Below, one piece after another: positions 1 to 8,226 of a DNA stretch of 15,719 nt (the stretch's first letter is position 1; the number at the start of each line of letters is the position of its first letter). Under the pieces are notes generated by a model. The model was not told the DNA's origin. It worked only from the letters and a program-made list of their open reading frames with translations, and did no database searches. A program made the position numbers and the translations under genes. The DNA is from Cudoniella acicularis (Eukaryota > Ascomycota > Leotiomycetes > Helotiales > Helotiaceae): assembly GCA_013054445.1 (NCBI GenBank), contig JAAMPI010001344.1, positions 1-15,719 on the forward strand, in the 5' to 3' direction.

Positions 1-167
1 ACTGCCATGCGGGACAGTTTGAGGCGACCCATAATATATGGTACATTATGTCCAGCTAGGTGCATCCCCACCACTTTCCCTCTCATATTAGGAGTCAACT
101 CATCCCCCCGAACGATATTTGGAGATAACTCCCCAAGAGCTCGTCGTTGCGTTGAGATATTAGCCAT
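1..167 (-). CDS. Tc1/mariner-like transposase, N-terminal part (cut by window edge)
   Basis: From an ATG at 167-165 the minus strand reads 55 codons without a stop to the window edge. The N-terminal part contains RRALGELSPNIVRG, then DELTPNMRGKVVGMHLAG and a following helix. This matches the start of fungal Tc1/mariner transposases: a short basic leader, a motif of the type ELSPxxRGxIVG, and then the first helix-turn-helix that binds the terminal repeat. The DDE catalytic domain would lie to the left of the window and cannot be checked, so it is unknown whether the gene is intact. The flank at 168-251 looks like the matching element end. The family call rests on remembered motif pattern, not on a search. 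An unrelated HTH protein is possible but less likely. Confidence 0.6.
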   Translation of the reverse strand, partial: MANISTQRRALGELSPNIVRGDELTPNMRGKVVGMHLAGHNVPYIMGRLKLSRMA

Positions 168-251
168 AATATAGTGTAGGTCGGATAATAGATTTGCGCG
201 TGGGACGCGCTTTTACGTGTTTTCGGCTAATTTCATTGTCGCGTAACTGTA
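168..251. repeat. Probable terminal region of the Tc1/mariner-like element, TA at 250-251
   Basis: The stretch upstream of the transposase ATG holds an imperfect palindrome (GCGCGT 196-201, ACGCGC 205-210) and a CG-rich end reading TTACGCGACAATG outward on the minus strand. It is followed by a TA dinucleotide at 250-251, the target these elements duplicate. The other end lies outside the window, so the inverted repeat is inferred, not seen. Confidence 0.35.
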
Positions 252-771
252 AGAATCAATGGAATAGAAGCTAAGTTCTAGATAATACAGCCTCTATGTC
301 GGTTACTACCTGTGCTACCTTCGAGCGAAAATTGTAAAAAGTCACTCGCCCAAGAAAACAGCGATATATAGTAAGAATTTTGTTCCGGAAGAAGCCTTTA
401 ACAAACTTCACTCAATTTTTGAGTCAAGGAGAATAACGTAGTAGTAGAGAAAGTATACTTCATATATAGTTTCCGAGCATCGCTCAGCTAGAAGTTATAA
501 AGGTTGCTTAACTTTTACCTCAGATTTCTTTACTACAATCTCAATTATTACCAACCCTGACTGGATTTAACTCACAGGCCAAAAGTATCAAACTAGATGT
601 TTGCCCAACACCAACTATTTGCATTTAATCGTCTCTTGTGTTTGCTCCTTTTTTTTTACCTATGCTCACCATCATGCAAGTCATATATTATTCTCTCCAT
701 GCCCGTTTAAATATGTCGTACAATATATCCAGTTGGAGTGCAATTACTCCTGTTCCAAATAAAATAATCAA
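252..771. other. No gene seen
   Basis: This is moderately AT-rich DNA with stops in all frames and no codon pattern, tRNA-like box or long repeat that I could find. Confidence 0.5.
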
Positions 772-1095
772 CTAGTGAACCACAACTTTCCAAAATGAGG
801 ATATTGTAGCCATTATTGCATCATATCGTTGTCTAGCGGCTTGAGTAGCTCTTGCATCAGCATCGCGCCTTCGGGCGAGCTCTTCGGCAGCTGCGCCGTT
901 AGCGCTTCGATGTCGGAGAACCTCTTCACGAGCGGCTCGCCATTCCTCGGCTGTGTATGGTCGCAGCGGAACCTGTGGTTCTGGCCTCGGTCTAGGCCGA
1001 GGAGGGAGGAGGAGGTGCGGCTCTGCAGTATGAGCAGAGTCCCAAAAGAGTAACTCGTTTCCGTTTGTTGACAGTTGTGGGGATGTGACACCTTC
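772..1095 (-). pseudogene. Orphan C-terminal exon-like frame, Pro/Arg linker plus Ala/Arg/Glu helix
   Basis: The minus strand is open from 1095 to the TAG at 774-772 (107 codons) with no early ATG; a TAA lies just upstream at 1098-1096. The N-terminal half has a proline-arginine stretch (LLLPPRPRPRPEPQVPLRP). It is followed by a long predicted amphipathic helix with TAEEWRAAREEVLRH, AAAEELARRRDADARATQ and AARQRYDAIMATIS. Amino-acid usage is strongly protein-like, and the segment around 830-1030 is GC-rich inside an AT-rich neighbourhood. An AG acceptor-like site lies near 1090, so it may be the last exon of a spliced gene. No upstream exons were recognised, so it may be a relic or a transposon-borne fragment. 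Open frames on the same DNA in other phases look like shadows. The function is unknown. Confidence 0.35.
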
Positions 1096-1603
1096 TTACT
1101 CAACCTTTGTTGGCAGCACAGGGTTTGGGGTCGTGGATTATGACATGGTCGCAGCCTAGGTAGTGGGCTTAGAAAATTCCCATGCAGATCTCGTAGTTGT
1201 AAGGCCTTTGCTTGGAGTGTATTGTGTAAGGGTGTTGGGAGGATATTTAGAAGTGAGCAATAGCTTTATTTAAAACCAGCCTTGAGGTTAAGGGTGCAGA
1301 TGGAATGCTCGTTGTTAACAGGATAATAAGAAAGTACTTTGAAATAATTCTACAGTTCTGTAGATTAAATACTCAATTACTTAATGTCTTATTAATAACT
1401 AATTAATATAGATACATATATATAATTTATAAAAACTTTTATACATTTTAATAAATAATAATTATATACTTTTATATATAACTTATAGTACAGTTATATC
1501 ATACCTGGACTTGACTTCAATCCCCCTATACAGCGTTTTAGTTGTCTTCTTTTATACGGCTCGGTGCCAAGCGGTCTTTCACCCACACCCTACCTTTTAG
1601 CTC
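1096..1603. other. Gene-free, with AT-rich block at about 1370-1500
   Basis: No coding frame is supported. The part near 1370-1500 is almost pure A/T with short TATA-like repeats, typical of DNA heavily mutated by RIP in filamentous ascomycetes. Confidence 0.5.
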
Positions 1604-1855
1604 ATGCTGCGAGCCATGATCGAGGATCGTCACGGCCTCCTAACTTCACATGAGGCGTTATACTTCACCGTCCTTCGGGAGTTCTCCGAGTAGTATCATA
1701 AAAAGCAAAGAAGATGATTAGGTGAGCTGACGGTGTTGGTGGCTTCTGAGCCTTACTTGATATTTCACACTCTACTGTCCTTTTATAACTCCTCGTATGG
1801 TATCATACGAAGTAAAAAAATGCGAACTAGCAGTGTTATAAACTATACCAAGTGA
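1604..1855 (+). pseudogene. Possible short coding relic with two internal stops
   Basis: From the ATG at 1604 the frame reads 29 protein-like codons (MLRAMIEDRHGLLTSHEALY and on) to a TAG at 1691. It continues through a TGA at 1718 to a final TGA at 1853-1855. Residue mix between the stops (ELTVLVASEPYLIFHTLL) is unlike random AT-rich DNA. No family is recognised. It could be a decayed gene, part of a mobile element, or chance. Confidence is low because the frame is short and no homology is visible. Confidence 0.2.
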
Positions 1856-1925
1856 AACGAAAGCTCTCAAGTCTCAACTCTCGAATGCGGAGATGAAAAA
1901 TCCGATCTCCTACGACATCTTGATG

Positions 1926-1934
1926 TATAAATAA
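1926..1934 (+). promoter_or_regulatory. TATA-box-like site upstream of the 2-3 kb relic
   Basis: TATAAATAA lies about 140 nt before the ATG at 2072. A C/T-rich stretch (about 1970-2060) follows it that resembles a fungal transcription start region and 5' leader. It suggests the relic downstream was once a transcribed gene with its own promoter. Confidence 0.3.
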
Positions 1935-2071
1935 TCTTACCTGTTAAACGCCGCCGCCTAAGATTTCCTTGTCAACACCCTTACTTGTTGATTTCCTACC
2001 TCTCAACAAAAGCCTTCGACTCCAGGCTCTTTCAAATTTTTTAAACTCGTTCCCTTGATCCTTAATAATAG

Positions 2072-3174
2072 ATGTCTTATTGTTACTCCCCGCTAGTTCA
2101 ATTCAAGGGTTTTATACTATAAAGAAGAAAGAGCTGACCTTCATCGCGGAGATCCCTCTTAAACACAACTTCGGGAATCAAATTTGTCCTGGTTCTATAG
2201 GGTTAAAGACCTTAAGTCTGAGCTCCGCGGCTGGATTACTCCACCTACGCAACTTTTTAAAGACATTTGAACAGACCTTTAGTCTTACGAACCTGATTAC
2301 CGTCGTGGCCAGTGATCAAGGCTATCTAAATAGAATTGCACTCGATATCCACGTCATCGGAGGCCTGATCTCTACCGCCACCGCTATCGCCCCCAGCGAG
2401 GTAAAGAAAGAACAGGTTGCACCTTCGACTCCGATAAACCTGAACGAGGTGTTCCCGTTGACGCCTATTACAATCAATGCCCTCTACAAGGTAACATTTC
2501 AGATCTCTATGCCTGCTACAGTACCTAAGTTCGGCGAAATAATCCCGACTTTTAATTAGTCCTTCCTAGAACTTAAGGATACACGTATCATCGATAATAA
2601 CATTATCTAGACCTTCCTAACTATCTAAACCAGTAGCAGCCAGGTCATTATCACCACCATTAACAGCGTCGCGCTCTACTATAAGACCGTTACCTACGAC
2701 ATCAATCTCATCCTTTTATTTGAGCCGGGGCTAGTTATCTAGTCTCAACCTGGTGGTTTACATGGCCCAGGCCTAGCAATCCTCTCCTTTCTCGCTCGCG
2801 TTAATACCGCCCGCAACATTATACAGGAGTTCGGGCAAGGCGAGTAGGAGGATACTAATCTCTACAACGTGGTTGCCACAACCAATCTCAAAGGTAGTGT
2901 CAACTCAGTCGCCTAACTAACTAATTTAACCATTATCTTCCGCACCAGCGACGGCTATGTCACTATCGAGTCGACCGGCTACGGCTAGTTCGAGCCACTA
3001 GCCCACGTTAATCCTCAAATCCTTAGAAATAGCAACATCCCCTAGCCGGTAAAGTTCACACTAGATACAGCGACCTAGAAACTTCGTGACAAAGTATTGG
3101 ATATAGGTGTCTAAGGCCTAAGGGTATGGCAATTACAGGGTGTTCAGCTGTTCAGGGAATACAGGGTAATTACT
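2072..3174 (+). pseudogene. Decayed unknown gene, about 365 codons with ten TAG/TAA stops and no TGA
   Basis: An ATG at 2072 opens a frame that shifts by one base near 2105-2115. From 2080 the next frame runs 159 codons to a TAG at 2557. Beyond it the same frame keeps clear protein character to about 3174, broken by TAG at 2557, 2608, 2740, 2845, 2986, 3043 and 3076, and by TAA at 2626, 2914 and 3112. No TGA occurs and no TGG codon remains in frame. The peptides are rich in beta-branched residues (TINALYKVTFQISMPATVP; SSSQVIITTINSVALYYKT), suggesting a beta-rich protein. Every stop can come from CAG, CAA or TGG by one C-to-T change on one strand, as RIP does; some CAA and CAG codons survive. 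Intact neighbours use TAA to terminate, so code reassignment is not supported. The family is not recognised. Confidence 0.5.
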
Positions 3175-3899
3175 TAGCGTGTGATTCAGGGGACTTGGGG
3201 CCTACGGCCCCTATATATATAGCGCACTTCTCACTGTAGATTTAATAGAACATCGCTGAAAATCCCACACAAAGGTCACAATGGTAACTTTATGAGCGTA
3301 GAACTAATGTGGCCGCTGTTCCTAGAAGCGACGGACATTTATATCTTTCGCCTAGTTGGTAGGACGCCGATTTAGATTAGGACGCTATAGAACGATGTTG
3401 TTGTTAGCAAGTCGAAGGGGCAGGGACCCGCAGTTCGTTCTTCGTAATGATTGATTGTCCGTTAAGTCTGAGGTGGAGGTCAGGGATTAGGATTAGACTG
3501 CTAAGTTTCTTTTTGCTTTACGTGCTTAACTTTTTAATCAATCCTGTCTTTTCCCTAATATAAATTATGTTTATTTATAATAATATATTAAAATAAACTA
3601 CCAATGGGTGTAAGAACTCTGCGCACAGGTTATAAATACTAAAATCTTGAAATCGCGTACAAGGATGAGAAATCTCGGCCTATTTTAGCTGCTCAGTGGC
3701 TGTGCCCTCTACATTCTCTATTGTGCTTAATGAAATAGCGGCCCAGCATCCCGATTCCGGGTTGCATTTCGGGTCTCGTATTGCTTTTGCACATCGCTTA
3801 ACATCCCTTGACTAGTCAAAGTACAACCTTCCCTCTCATTAAACTTATTGCTTTGTTTTACACAAATACATTATTTATATTTTCTCCAGGAGTCTGTTG
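3175..3899. other. Gene-free, with short repeats and an AT-rich patch
   Basis: No coding frame is supported. The left part (about 3128-3175) repeats short words such as ACAGGGT and GTTCAG, and 3197-3211 is a perfect hairpin. The patch at about 3550-3600 is almost pure A/T. Confidence 0.4.
3197..3211. repeat. Small perfect hairpin
   Basis: GGGGCC and GGCCCC flank the loop TAC, followed at once by a run of TATATA. No function is assigned. It could be the edge of an old mobile element. Confidence 0.35.
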
Positions 3900-4345
3900 T
3901 GTTCCGAGGCACTCACCAGTTATAGGTTTCACTAATAAAAACAATACTTCTATAGTACTATATTCACGAATTAATTTTAAATAATCGTAATATATAGAAA
4001 TAATCATTTATACATTAGCTTTAATCATATTCTATATTTATAAGCCCTAAAGTAAAATAGTTATAGTTTAGTTAAAAACGAATATATATACTCACTTTAA
4101 AATCATAAATTAAAGCTTTATAAAGTGTTTATTATATTTTCTAAGTACAAAAGCCCGTAAATAAGAAGAAAGGTAGGATAAAAATTTTAGAGGTATTTAT
4201 TATTCTTTAAAAATAAAGATATATTAGTAAAAGGGTAGAAGGCTACTTCACCTCTTTCTTTAATACATAGACGATTTTTATACCTAAACTTAGTGAACCT
4301 AGTAAAGGCGTTGGCCAATTCTAAATTAGTGAGTGCCTCGGAACA
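3900..4345. mobile_element. AT-rich element with 17-bp perfect inverted ends (MITE-like)
   Basis: TGTTCCGAGGCACTCAC at 3900-3916 recurs exactly as its reverse complement at 4329-4345. A second, weaker inverted pair lies inside: TATAGGTTTCACTAA near 3920 and the complement of ACTAGGTTCACTAA near 4290. The roughly 410-bp interior is very A/T-rich and has no coding frame. This is the structure of a small non-autonomous DNA transposon that has decayed, probably through RIP. No clear target-site duplication is visible next to the ends, so the borders are not proven. Confidence 0.55.
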
Positions 4346-4636
4346 GTTCACACTTACACATTTTCGCTAAAAGTTATTATTGTGATTGCTAACTCATATA
4401 AAAACTATAAAAAATATGTTTCGATTACATGTGCGGATAAAGGAGAACTCGCCAAAAGTTTCATTTGAATTGAATTTGAGATATGTGACTACCTAACTTG
4501 CATTACTATAAACCCTAGCTATTGTTAGCTTTTCTTTGCAGCCTCCAGGTTCGCTCCCCACCCCGATTCTCGTGCCTACGACACCACCCTTTCACAGCCT
4601 TCCCACACAAAGTCGTTTGTGAACAACTATTCCAAC

Positions 4637-5545
4637 TTAAACATACGAGCAGGTAACTCCACTAGAGCCGGATAGGGAGCAGGCTGTAAGGACAGTGTTC
4701 TGTTCGATATCGATAATGGTCGCACCAGTAACGCCAACAGTAGATCCGCTCTTGATAGCAGATGCACCAGTGAAAGTAACGGTACCAAAGTCGGCGAACG
4801 AAACAAGGGAACCGGACTCTTCGAAATCCTCAACAATCCACTCAGCGTTGTACTCGCAAAGTGATCCTTCGCTGGCCTCATTGCTGAAGGTGTGTGTCAC
4901 GGACTTGCCAGTAGACACATTCTTGATGACAGCCGTTCCTCCGGTCTTGCTGCTGCTGGTCACTGTAACAGTGATGGTGTTTCCAGCAGAGAGCGATATA
5001 CCACTGAGAGAGCAATTAGCATTTGATTCTACCTGAATATATTGTTTGAAGGGAAGGCAGAAAATACTCACCTGAAGTCGTAAGCGTAATCAGGGTACCA
5101 CTCATACCAAGCATCATAGGTGATTGAGGAGCCAGACTTGGTCCAATCAATACCAGTTTGCAAGATAGCGGTTCCGCAAGTGTCACCATCAATACCAACC
5201 CAGGCGGAACCTGAGCCATCCGTGGTGGGAGTTGGGACGGTGAAAGTTCTAAGTCGTTAGCTGAGTTTTGCTATTGTCATGTAGGCAGCAGAACACATAC
5301 CCAGTGACACTGGTGTATCCGGTACCAATTAGAACAGCACCAGCCCAGTTGGAACTGTACTCCACGTGGCTGTCGTTCCCAAGTCGCGCAGCAGATGCTT
5401 CCTGCGCCGGGCCGGTAGATGGAATCATCGGCTTCCCTTGTCTCTGAGCTTGTGCCGCTGCCCGAGCCCTTCTCATGGCTGTGCCTGGGGCGGCAACAGC
5501 GCTACCCGCTAGCAGAAGAGCGCTGGCAATGGTAGTGAACTTCAT
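4637..5545 (-). CDS. Secreted glutamic peptidase, eqolisin family (G1; aspergilloglutamic/scytalidoglutamic type)
   Basis: This is an acid-active secreted endopeptidase. Three exons (5545-5301, 5248-5072, 5003-4637) join in phase to 262 residues. Introns of 52 nt (GTATGT, branch GCTAAC) and 68 nt (GTGAGT, branch GCTAAT, end CTCTCAG) are canonical; the second acceptor is fixed by phase and by restoring the family run YDFSGISLSAG. Residues 1-20 form a signal peptide (MKFTTIASALLLAGSAVA), followed by a basic propeptide. The mature enzyme starts near YSSNWAGAVL (63-72). The catalytic Gln is Q112 in CGTAILQTGIDW and the catalytic Glu is E195 in NAEWIVEDFEE. Their spacing of 83 equals that of scytalidoglutamic peptidase. 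WVGIDGDTC and WYEWYPDYAYDF are also family motifs. There are no breaks; length fits the family prepro-enzyme. A TATA box lies about 100 bp upstream. Confidence 0.95.
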
Positions 5546-5644
5546 TTTGGCTGAGTTGGACGGGTAGTAGCAAGGAAGTGATAGTTGGGAAGTCTGGGAT
5601 TGAGATTGTAGTTGTTAAAATCTGCATTGGATAAACAGGAGCTC

Positions 5645-5650
5645 ATATAT
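5645..5650 (-). promoter_or_regulatory. TATA box of the peptidase gene
   Basis: On the minus strand GGGTATATATGAGC lies about 100 nt before the peptidase ATG. The leader between them is rich in C, T and A (CAACTACAATCTCAATCCC and similar), as in fungal 5' leaders. Confidence 0.5.
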
Positions 5651-6767
5651 ACCCATAGATTCTAGAGTATGCCCGAAGAACCATCAATTCCCCAGACTAC
5701 ATACCTTCCTGAAACGAATAGTCTGATTGTTATCGTGGATGCAGATAAACATCTCCTCGTCATCTCACTGTCGGATGCTCTTTCCTAATTGAGTCAACGA
5801 GATTATTATTATTACACGTAATATATGATAAAGATTCTTCTTATTTAAAAGACGCTCTATAACTAATATTTTTGAACTCCTTAAGTTGCTAAAATGAGTT
5901 GGGCTATGCTGTACTATAATTAATAATAATTATAATAATATTTAAAAAAAGATTATATATAAAACTTTATTTTTATTATATAGATATCTTCACTTAAAGT
6001 TTTAAGTTATTAATATTATTAAATAAAATAATTTTAAATTAGTAGATTATAAAATTACATAATATAAAAATAATAGTTCAGACTATTTCTAGTTGTAAAA
6101 TACGTTTAATTGCGCCACCTCATTTCTCTCAGCAATGTCGAAGACTGCGTCGCATAACTGTCGGAAAACCAACCCACCTTCTTCATTAACACAAGTACAT
6201 CAAATGCACTATAAAACACGATCTCGCGGAACGGAGGAATCTCCCCTCGCGGGCGACTCCAATGCTCGTCAATCGCAAAGAATGTGCCTCGGGACTTCGG
6301 TCAAGGTGCTAAGTGAGGCAACCGGTGAGGAGATCGGACAACAATCTGTTTAGTCTAATAAATACCTTCCTAATTGGGGAACAAGAAACGTATTTTTTGG
6401 TGGGGTGGGACCTGGCCACATACCTGGATATTGCGATTCCAACTCCTAAGAACGGGGTTTATTAGTGGATGATGAGGATGGGTGGGGAGCAACTCTAAAG
6501 TCGTGGTAGAGATCGTTGCGGATAAGAACTTAGGGGCTAGGAGAAGGTATATGAGAGGTGGATGTACCCGGTATATCTGCAGCAGCAGGGGAACATTAGA
6601 GTTTGGTTGAAATAGGCAAGTGAGCTTTGTTACGTACGAGGTAACCATTGTGATTAGATTAAGCTAGGCATCGTTGGCGCCATGCGCAAGGCCGCCCCGC
6701 AGATCCACACGGCTCACCGCACAAGGGTCATATCTTGGTATGTGCCTACTGCAACCACCAACGAGAA
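5651..6767. other. Gene-free, with AT-rich block at about 5800-6090
   Basis: The first part is the peptidase promoter. From about 5800 to 6090 the DNA is almost pure A/T (RIP-like). From 6128 to 6660 base composition is mixed with short open frames on both strands (6135-6353 plus, 6370-6648 minus), but neither shows domain motifs. The frame at 6663-6767 is open into the HET fragment and may be its 5' part. Confidence 0.45.
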
Positions 6768-6965
6768 ATGCAACATACACTTGATATGCCTCCGAAAGCT
6801 CAGTTGAAAGATCCTATCTTAAAGAACCTGCCTAAGATAGACATTGCTCTGCGACATTTGAGGCTCCTCGACAAATGCAGTTTCATATAGGCCGATGCTA
6901 TCTTCATTCACCAGCAACACAAGCTAGAAAAGGATAGCCAGGTCCAGATGAAGCTAATCAGTTGA
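6768..6965 (+). pseudogene. HET (heterokaryon incompatibility) domain, 5' fragment with W-to-stop
   Basis: The frame reads NLPKIDIALRHLRLLDKCSFI, then TAG at 6888-6890, then ADAIFIHQQHKLEKDSQVQM. This is the core HET signature: ALRxLRxPDKxRxLW, then ADAICINQxDxxExxSQVQxM. The TAG stands exactly where the invariant Trp of WADAICINQ belongs. TGG to TAG is C-to-T in CpA on the other strand, the RIP signature. The Cys-Ile-Asn of CIN is replaced by FIH, another sign of decay. The frame ends at TGA 6963-6965, just where an inserted repeat begins. HET proteins trigger cell death between incompatible fungal strains; this copy cannot make a full domain. The 5' start is uncertain: ATGs at 6768 and 6786 are candidates and the frame is open back to 6663. 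Confidence 0.6.
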
Positions 6966-7693
6966 CCATTTTCCTTGACTTCAGTCTATTAGTTAACAAA
7001 TTCTCGACTTATCATTTATTGATCAGTTAAATAATTAAAATATTTAGATTTTTGAGTCTGGTTTAAGGGGGATTAGATGTGTGTCGGGGCTTTTATGGCC
7101 TAACGAGCCTGGGAGCAGAAGTCTGTGCTTTACAGGGCATTTTAAGCGATTTTCAGGCTTCGCGACCCCACCTTCAGGCTGCTCAAAACTAAAGTTGCCA
7201 CGATCACTTGAATGTTATAAAATAACTAGAAATAATTATAATATAGAATCTATATAATCGCGAGTTATTAAAGGCAAAGGTACTTTCTTTTAACTAGCTT
7301 TTTAAAGTTTGCGATTTTTTATTTTTCGTTTACTAGTAAAATGCGCTGTAAAGCACAGACTTCTGCTCCCAGGCTTGTAAAGATAGGGTATTAAGGCCTC
7401 AAGGTGGGGTTATAGCGCACGATCATGGGATCGTATACCTGGATTTCAGAGGCTACTTAATATATAATACTTAAATATCCACTTCTTTTAACAGCTTTTG
7501 TGTGTATATAGAGGTTAACAAAGAGGGTAAGATATCTAATAATATTTAAATATATTTTTATTTATATACTATTTATAGTATATAGTTACTTACTAGTAAC
7601 TGACAAGTTTTATTAATTAGTCAGTTAGTTCAGTTTTTCTATCAGTGAATCAGTTTCAAAATATCTTCAACTGATGATTAGTTGACTAGATTA
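6952..7693. mobile_element. Repeat insertion inside the HET gene, weak inverted ends
   Basis: The left border region reads GCTAATCAGTTGACCATTTT (from about 6953). The complement of the right border contains CTAATCATCAGTTGAAGATATTTT, a similar sequence with small gaps. Inside both borders the words CAGTTA, AGTTGA and TCAGTTAG recur many times, as in subterminal repeats of DNA transposons. It separates two HET-like coding fragments. There is no coding frame inside, and a second element (7103-7378) sits within it. Borders are approximate and no target duplication is certain. Confidence 0.35.
7103..7378. mobile_element. 276-bp MITE-like element with 42-bp inverted ends
   Basis: The arm 7103-7144 (starting ACGAGCCTGGGAGCAGAAGT) matches the reverse complement of 7337-7378 at 40 of 42 positions. 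The mismatches are at arm positions 3 and 34. The interior has no coding frame. A further word, CCCCACCTTNAGGC, occurs at about 7166-7180 and, inverted, outside the right arm at about 7395-7412, hinting at nested or rearranged copies. Near-identity of the arms suggests fairly recent activity compared with the AT-rich blocks. The immediate flanks do not show an obvious target duplication. Confidence 0.7.
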
Positions 7694-7914
7694 TTAGCCA
7701 CTCTGGCCTCGCCGAGACAGTCCTCTGCAAGCTGTCGACAATAGCTGACTCGGCACCCACCTTTGGGTACTATTTACTGGCAGAAGCGACAAGGTCTCTA
7801 AGAATGGTGCTGGTCGGTAGTGAAGTTGACATGGAGGACATGACGTCCTATGGAATATTTTCCTTCTCAATTGACCACTTCTTTCCAACCCGTCAACCCC
7901 TGACATGGTTATGA
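7690..7914 (+). pseudogene. Probable 3' continuation of the HET-domain fragment
   Basis: After a TAG at 7687-7689 the plus strand is open for 74 codons to TGA 7912-7914. It contains AETVLCKLSTIADSAPTF, YYLLAEATRSLRMVLVGSEV and DMEDMTSYGIFSF. The part LLAEATRSLRMVLVGSEVDMEDM resembles the HET segment of the type WxxQEVxxxxxVxVxxGxxxxxWxxL that follows WADAICINQ by some 60-100 residues. This would make it the other side of the gene interrupted at 6952-7693. The key Gln-Glu is Ala-Glu here and the Trp is missing. Resemblance is weaker than for the 5' fragment. An open frame on the opposite strand (7694-7906) is judged a shadow. Confidence 0.4.
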
Positions 7915-7921
7915 TCCCTAT

Positions 7922-8226
7922 TCACGCCTTGACTCGAGCTTCTTCAATCTGCTGCTGTAATGACGCTATATAAGTTCCAACCATTCCTGCCAGGATGAAA
8001 AATACGCCTAGGACCAGCGAAAAGAAAACCGCATATAAACTGAAAATGGTTTGAAGGGTTTTTACAGTATCCGGCGACTGCGGCTGTGGCTGCGGCAAGT
8101 TGGTTGCAACAGCCAATGCTTCTCGAAGTTGTTGCCCTCATGCAAATTTCCATTCTCGGGGAAAGGATTTCTTGGCGAAGAGGCAGAAGAGGGATCGCAG
8201 TCGGAACATTTTTGGAAGGAAGTCAT
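7922..8226 (-). CDS. Small single-span membrane protein with CxxC start, one apparent frameshift
   Basis: The ATG at 8226-8224 opens MTSFQKCSDCDPSSASSPRN and runs to PENGNLHEG near 8140. There the reading passes to the next frame, which continues as QLREALAVATNLPQPQPQS. That frame then holds a hydrophobic segment (FSLYAVFFSLVLGVFFILAG) and a short charged tail (LQQQIEEARVKA), ending at TGA 7924-7922. Joined, this is about 100 residues: a small cysteine pair, a Pro/Gln linker, one transmembrane helix and a coiled tail. The switch needs one added base in the GAGGG run near 8136-8142; no GT donor exists there for an intron. It is either a sequencing or assembly slip or a true break. The upstream frame is open to 8469 without a Met. 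The family is not recognised. Confidence 0.5.

Noticed and set aside
829..1053. Plus-strand frame of 74 codons
   Set aside because: It lies opposite the better minus-strand frame 772-1095 and has Ser/Cys/Trp-rich shadow composition.
813..1103. Minus-strand ATG frame of 96 codons
   Set aside because: It overlaps the 772-1095 frame in another phase; the latter has much stronger helical protein character. The choice is a judgement, not proof.
2080..3174. Alternative genetic code with UAR read as Gln
   Set aside because: Intact genes nearby end with TAA and the phosphotransferase-like gene with TAG; RIP-type mutation explains the pattern more simply.
4627..5219. Other frames over the peptidase gene, both strands
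   Set aside because: They are shadows of the three-exon eqolisin gene, which has signal peptide, catalytic residues and canonical introns.
6135..6648. Two short ORFs, plus 72 codons and minus 92 codons
   Set aside because: No domain, no conserved motif, no promoter or splice pattern; could be chance in mixed-composition DNA.
7694..7906. Minus-strand 70-codon ORF
   Set aside because: The opposite plus-strand frame resembles a HET segment and fits the neighbouring HET fragment.
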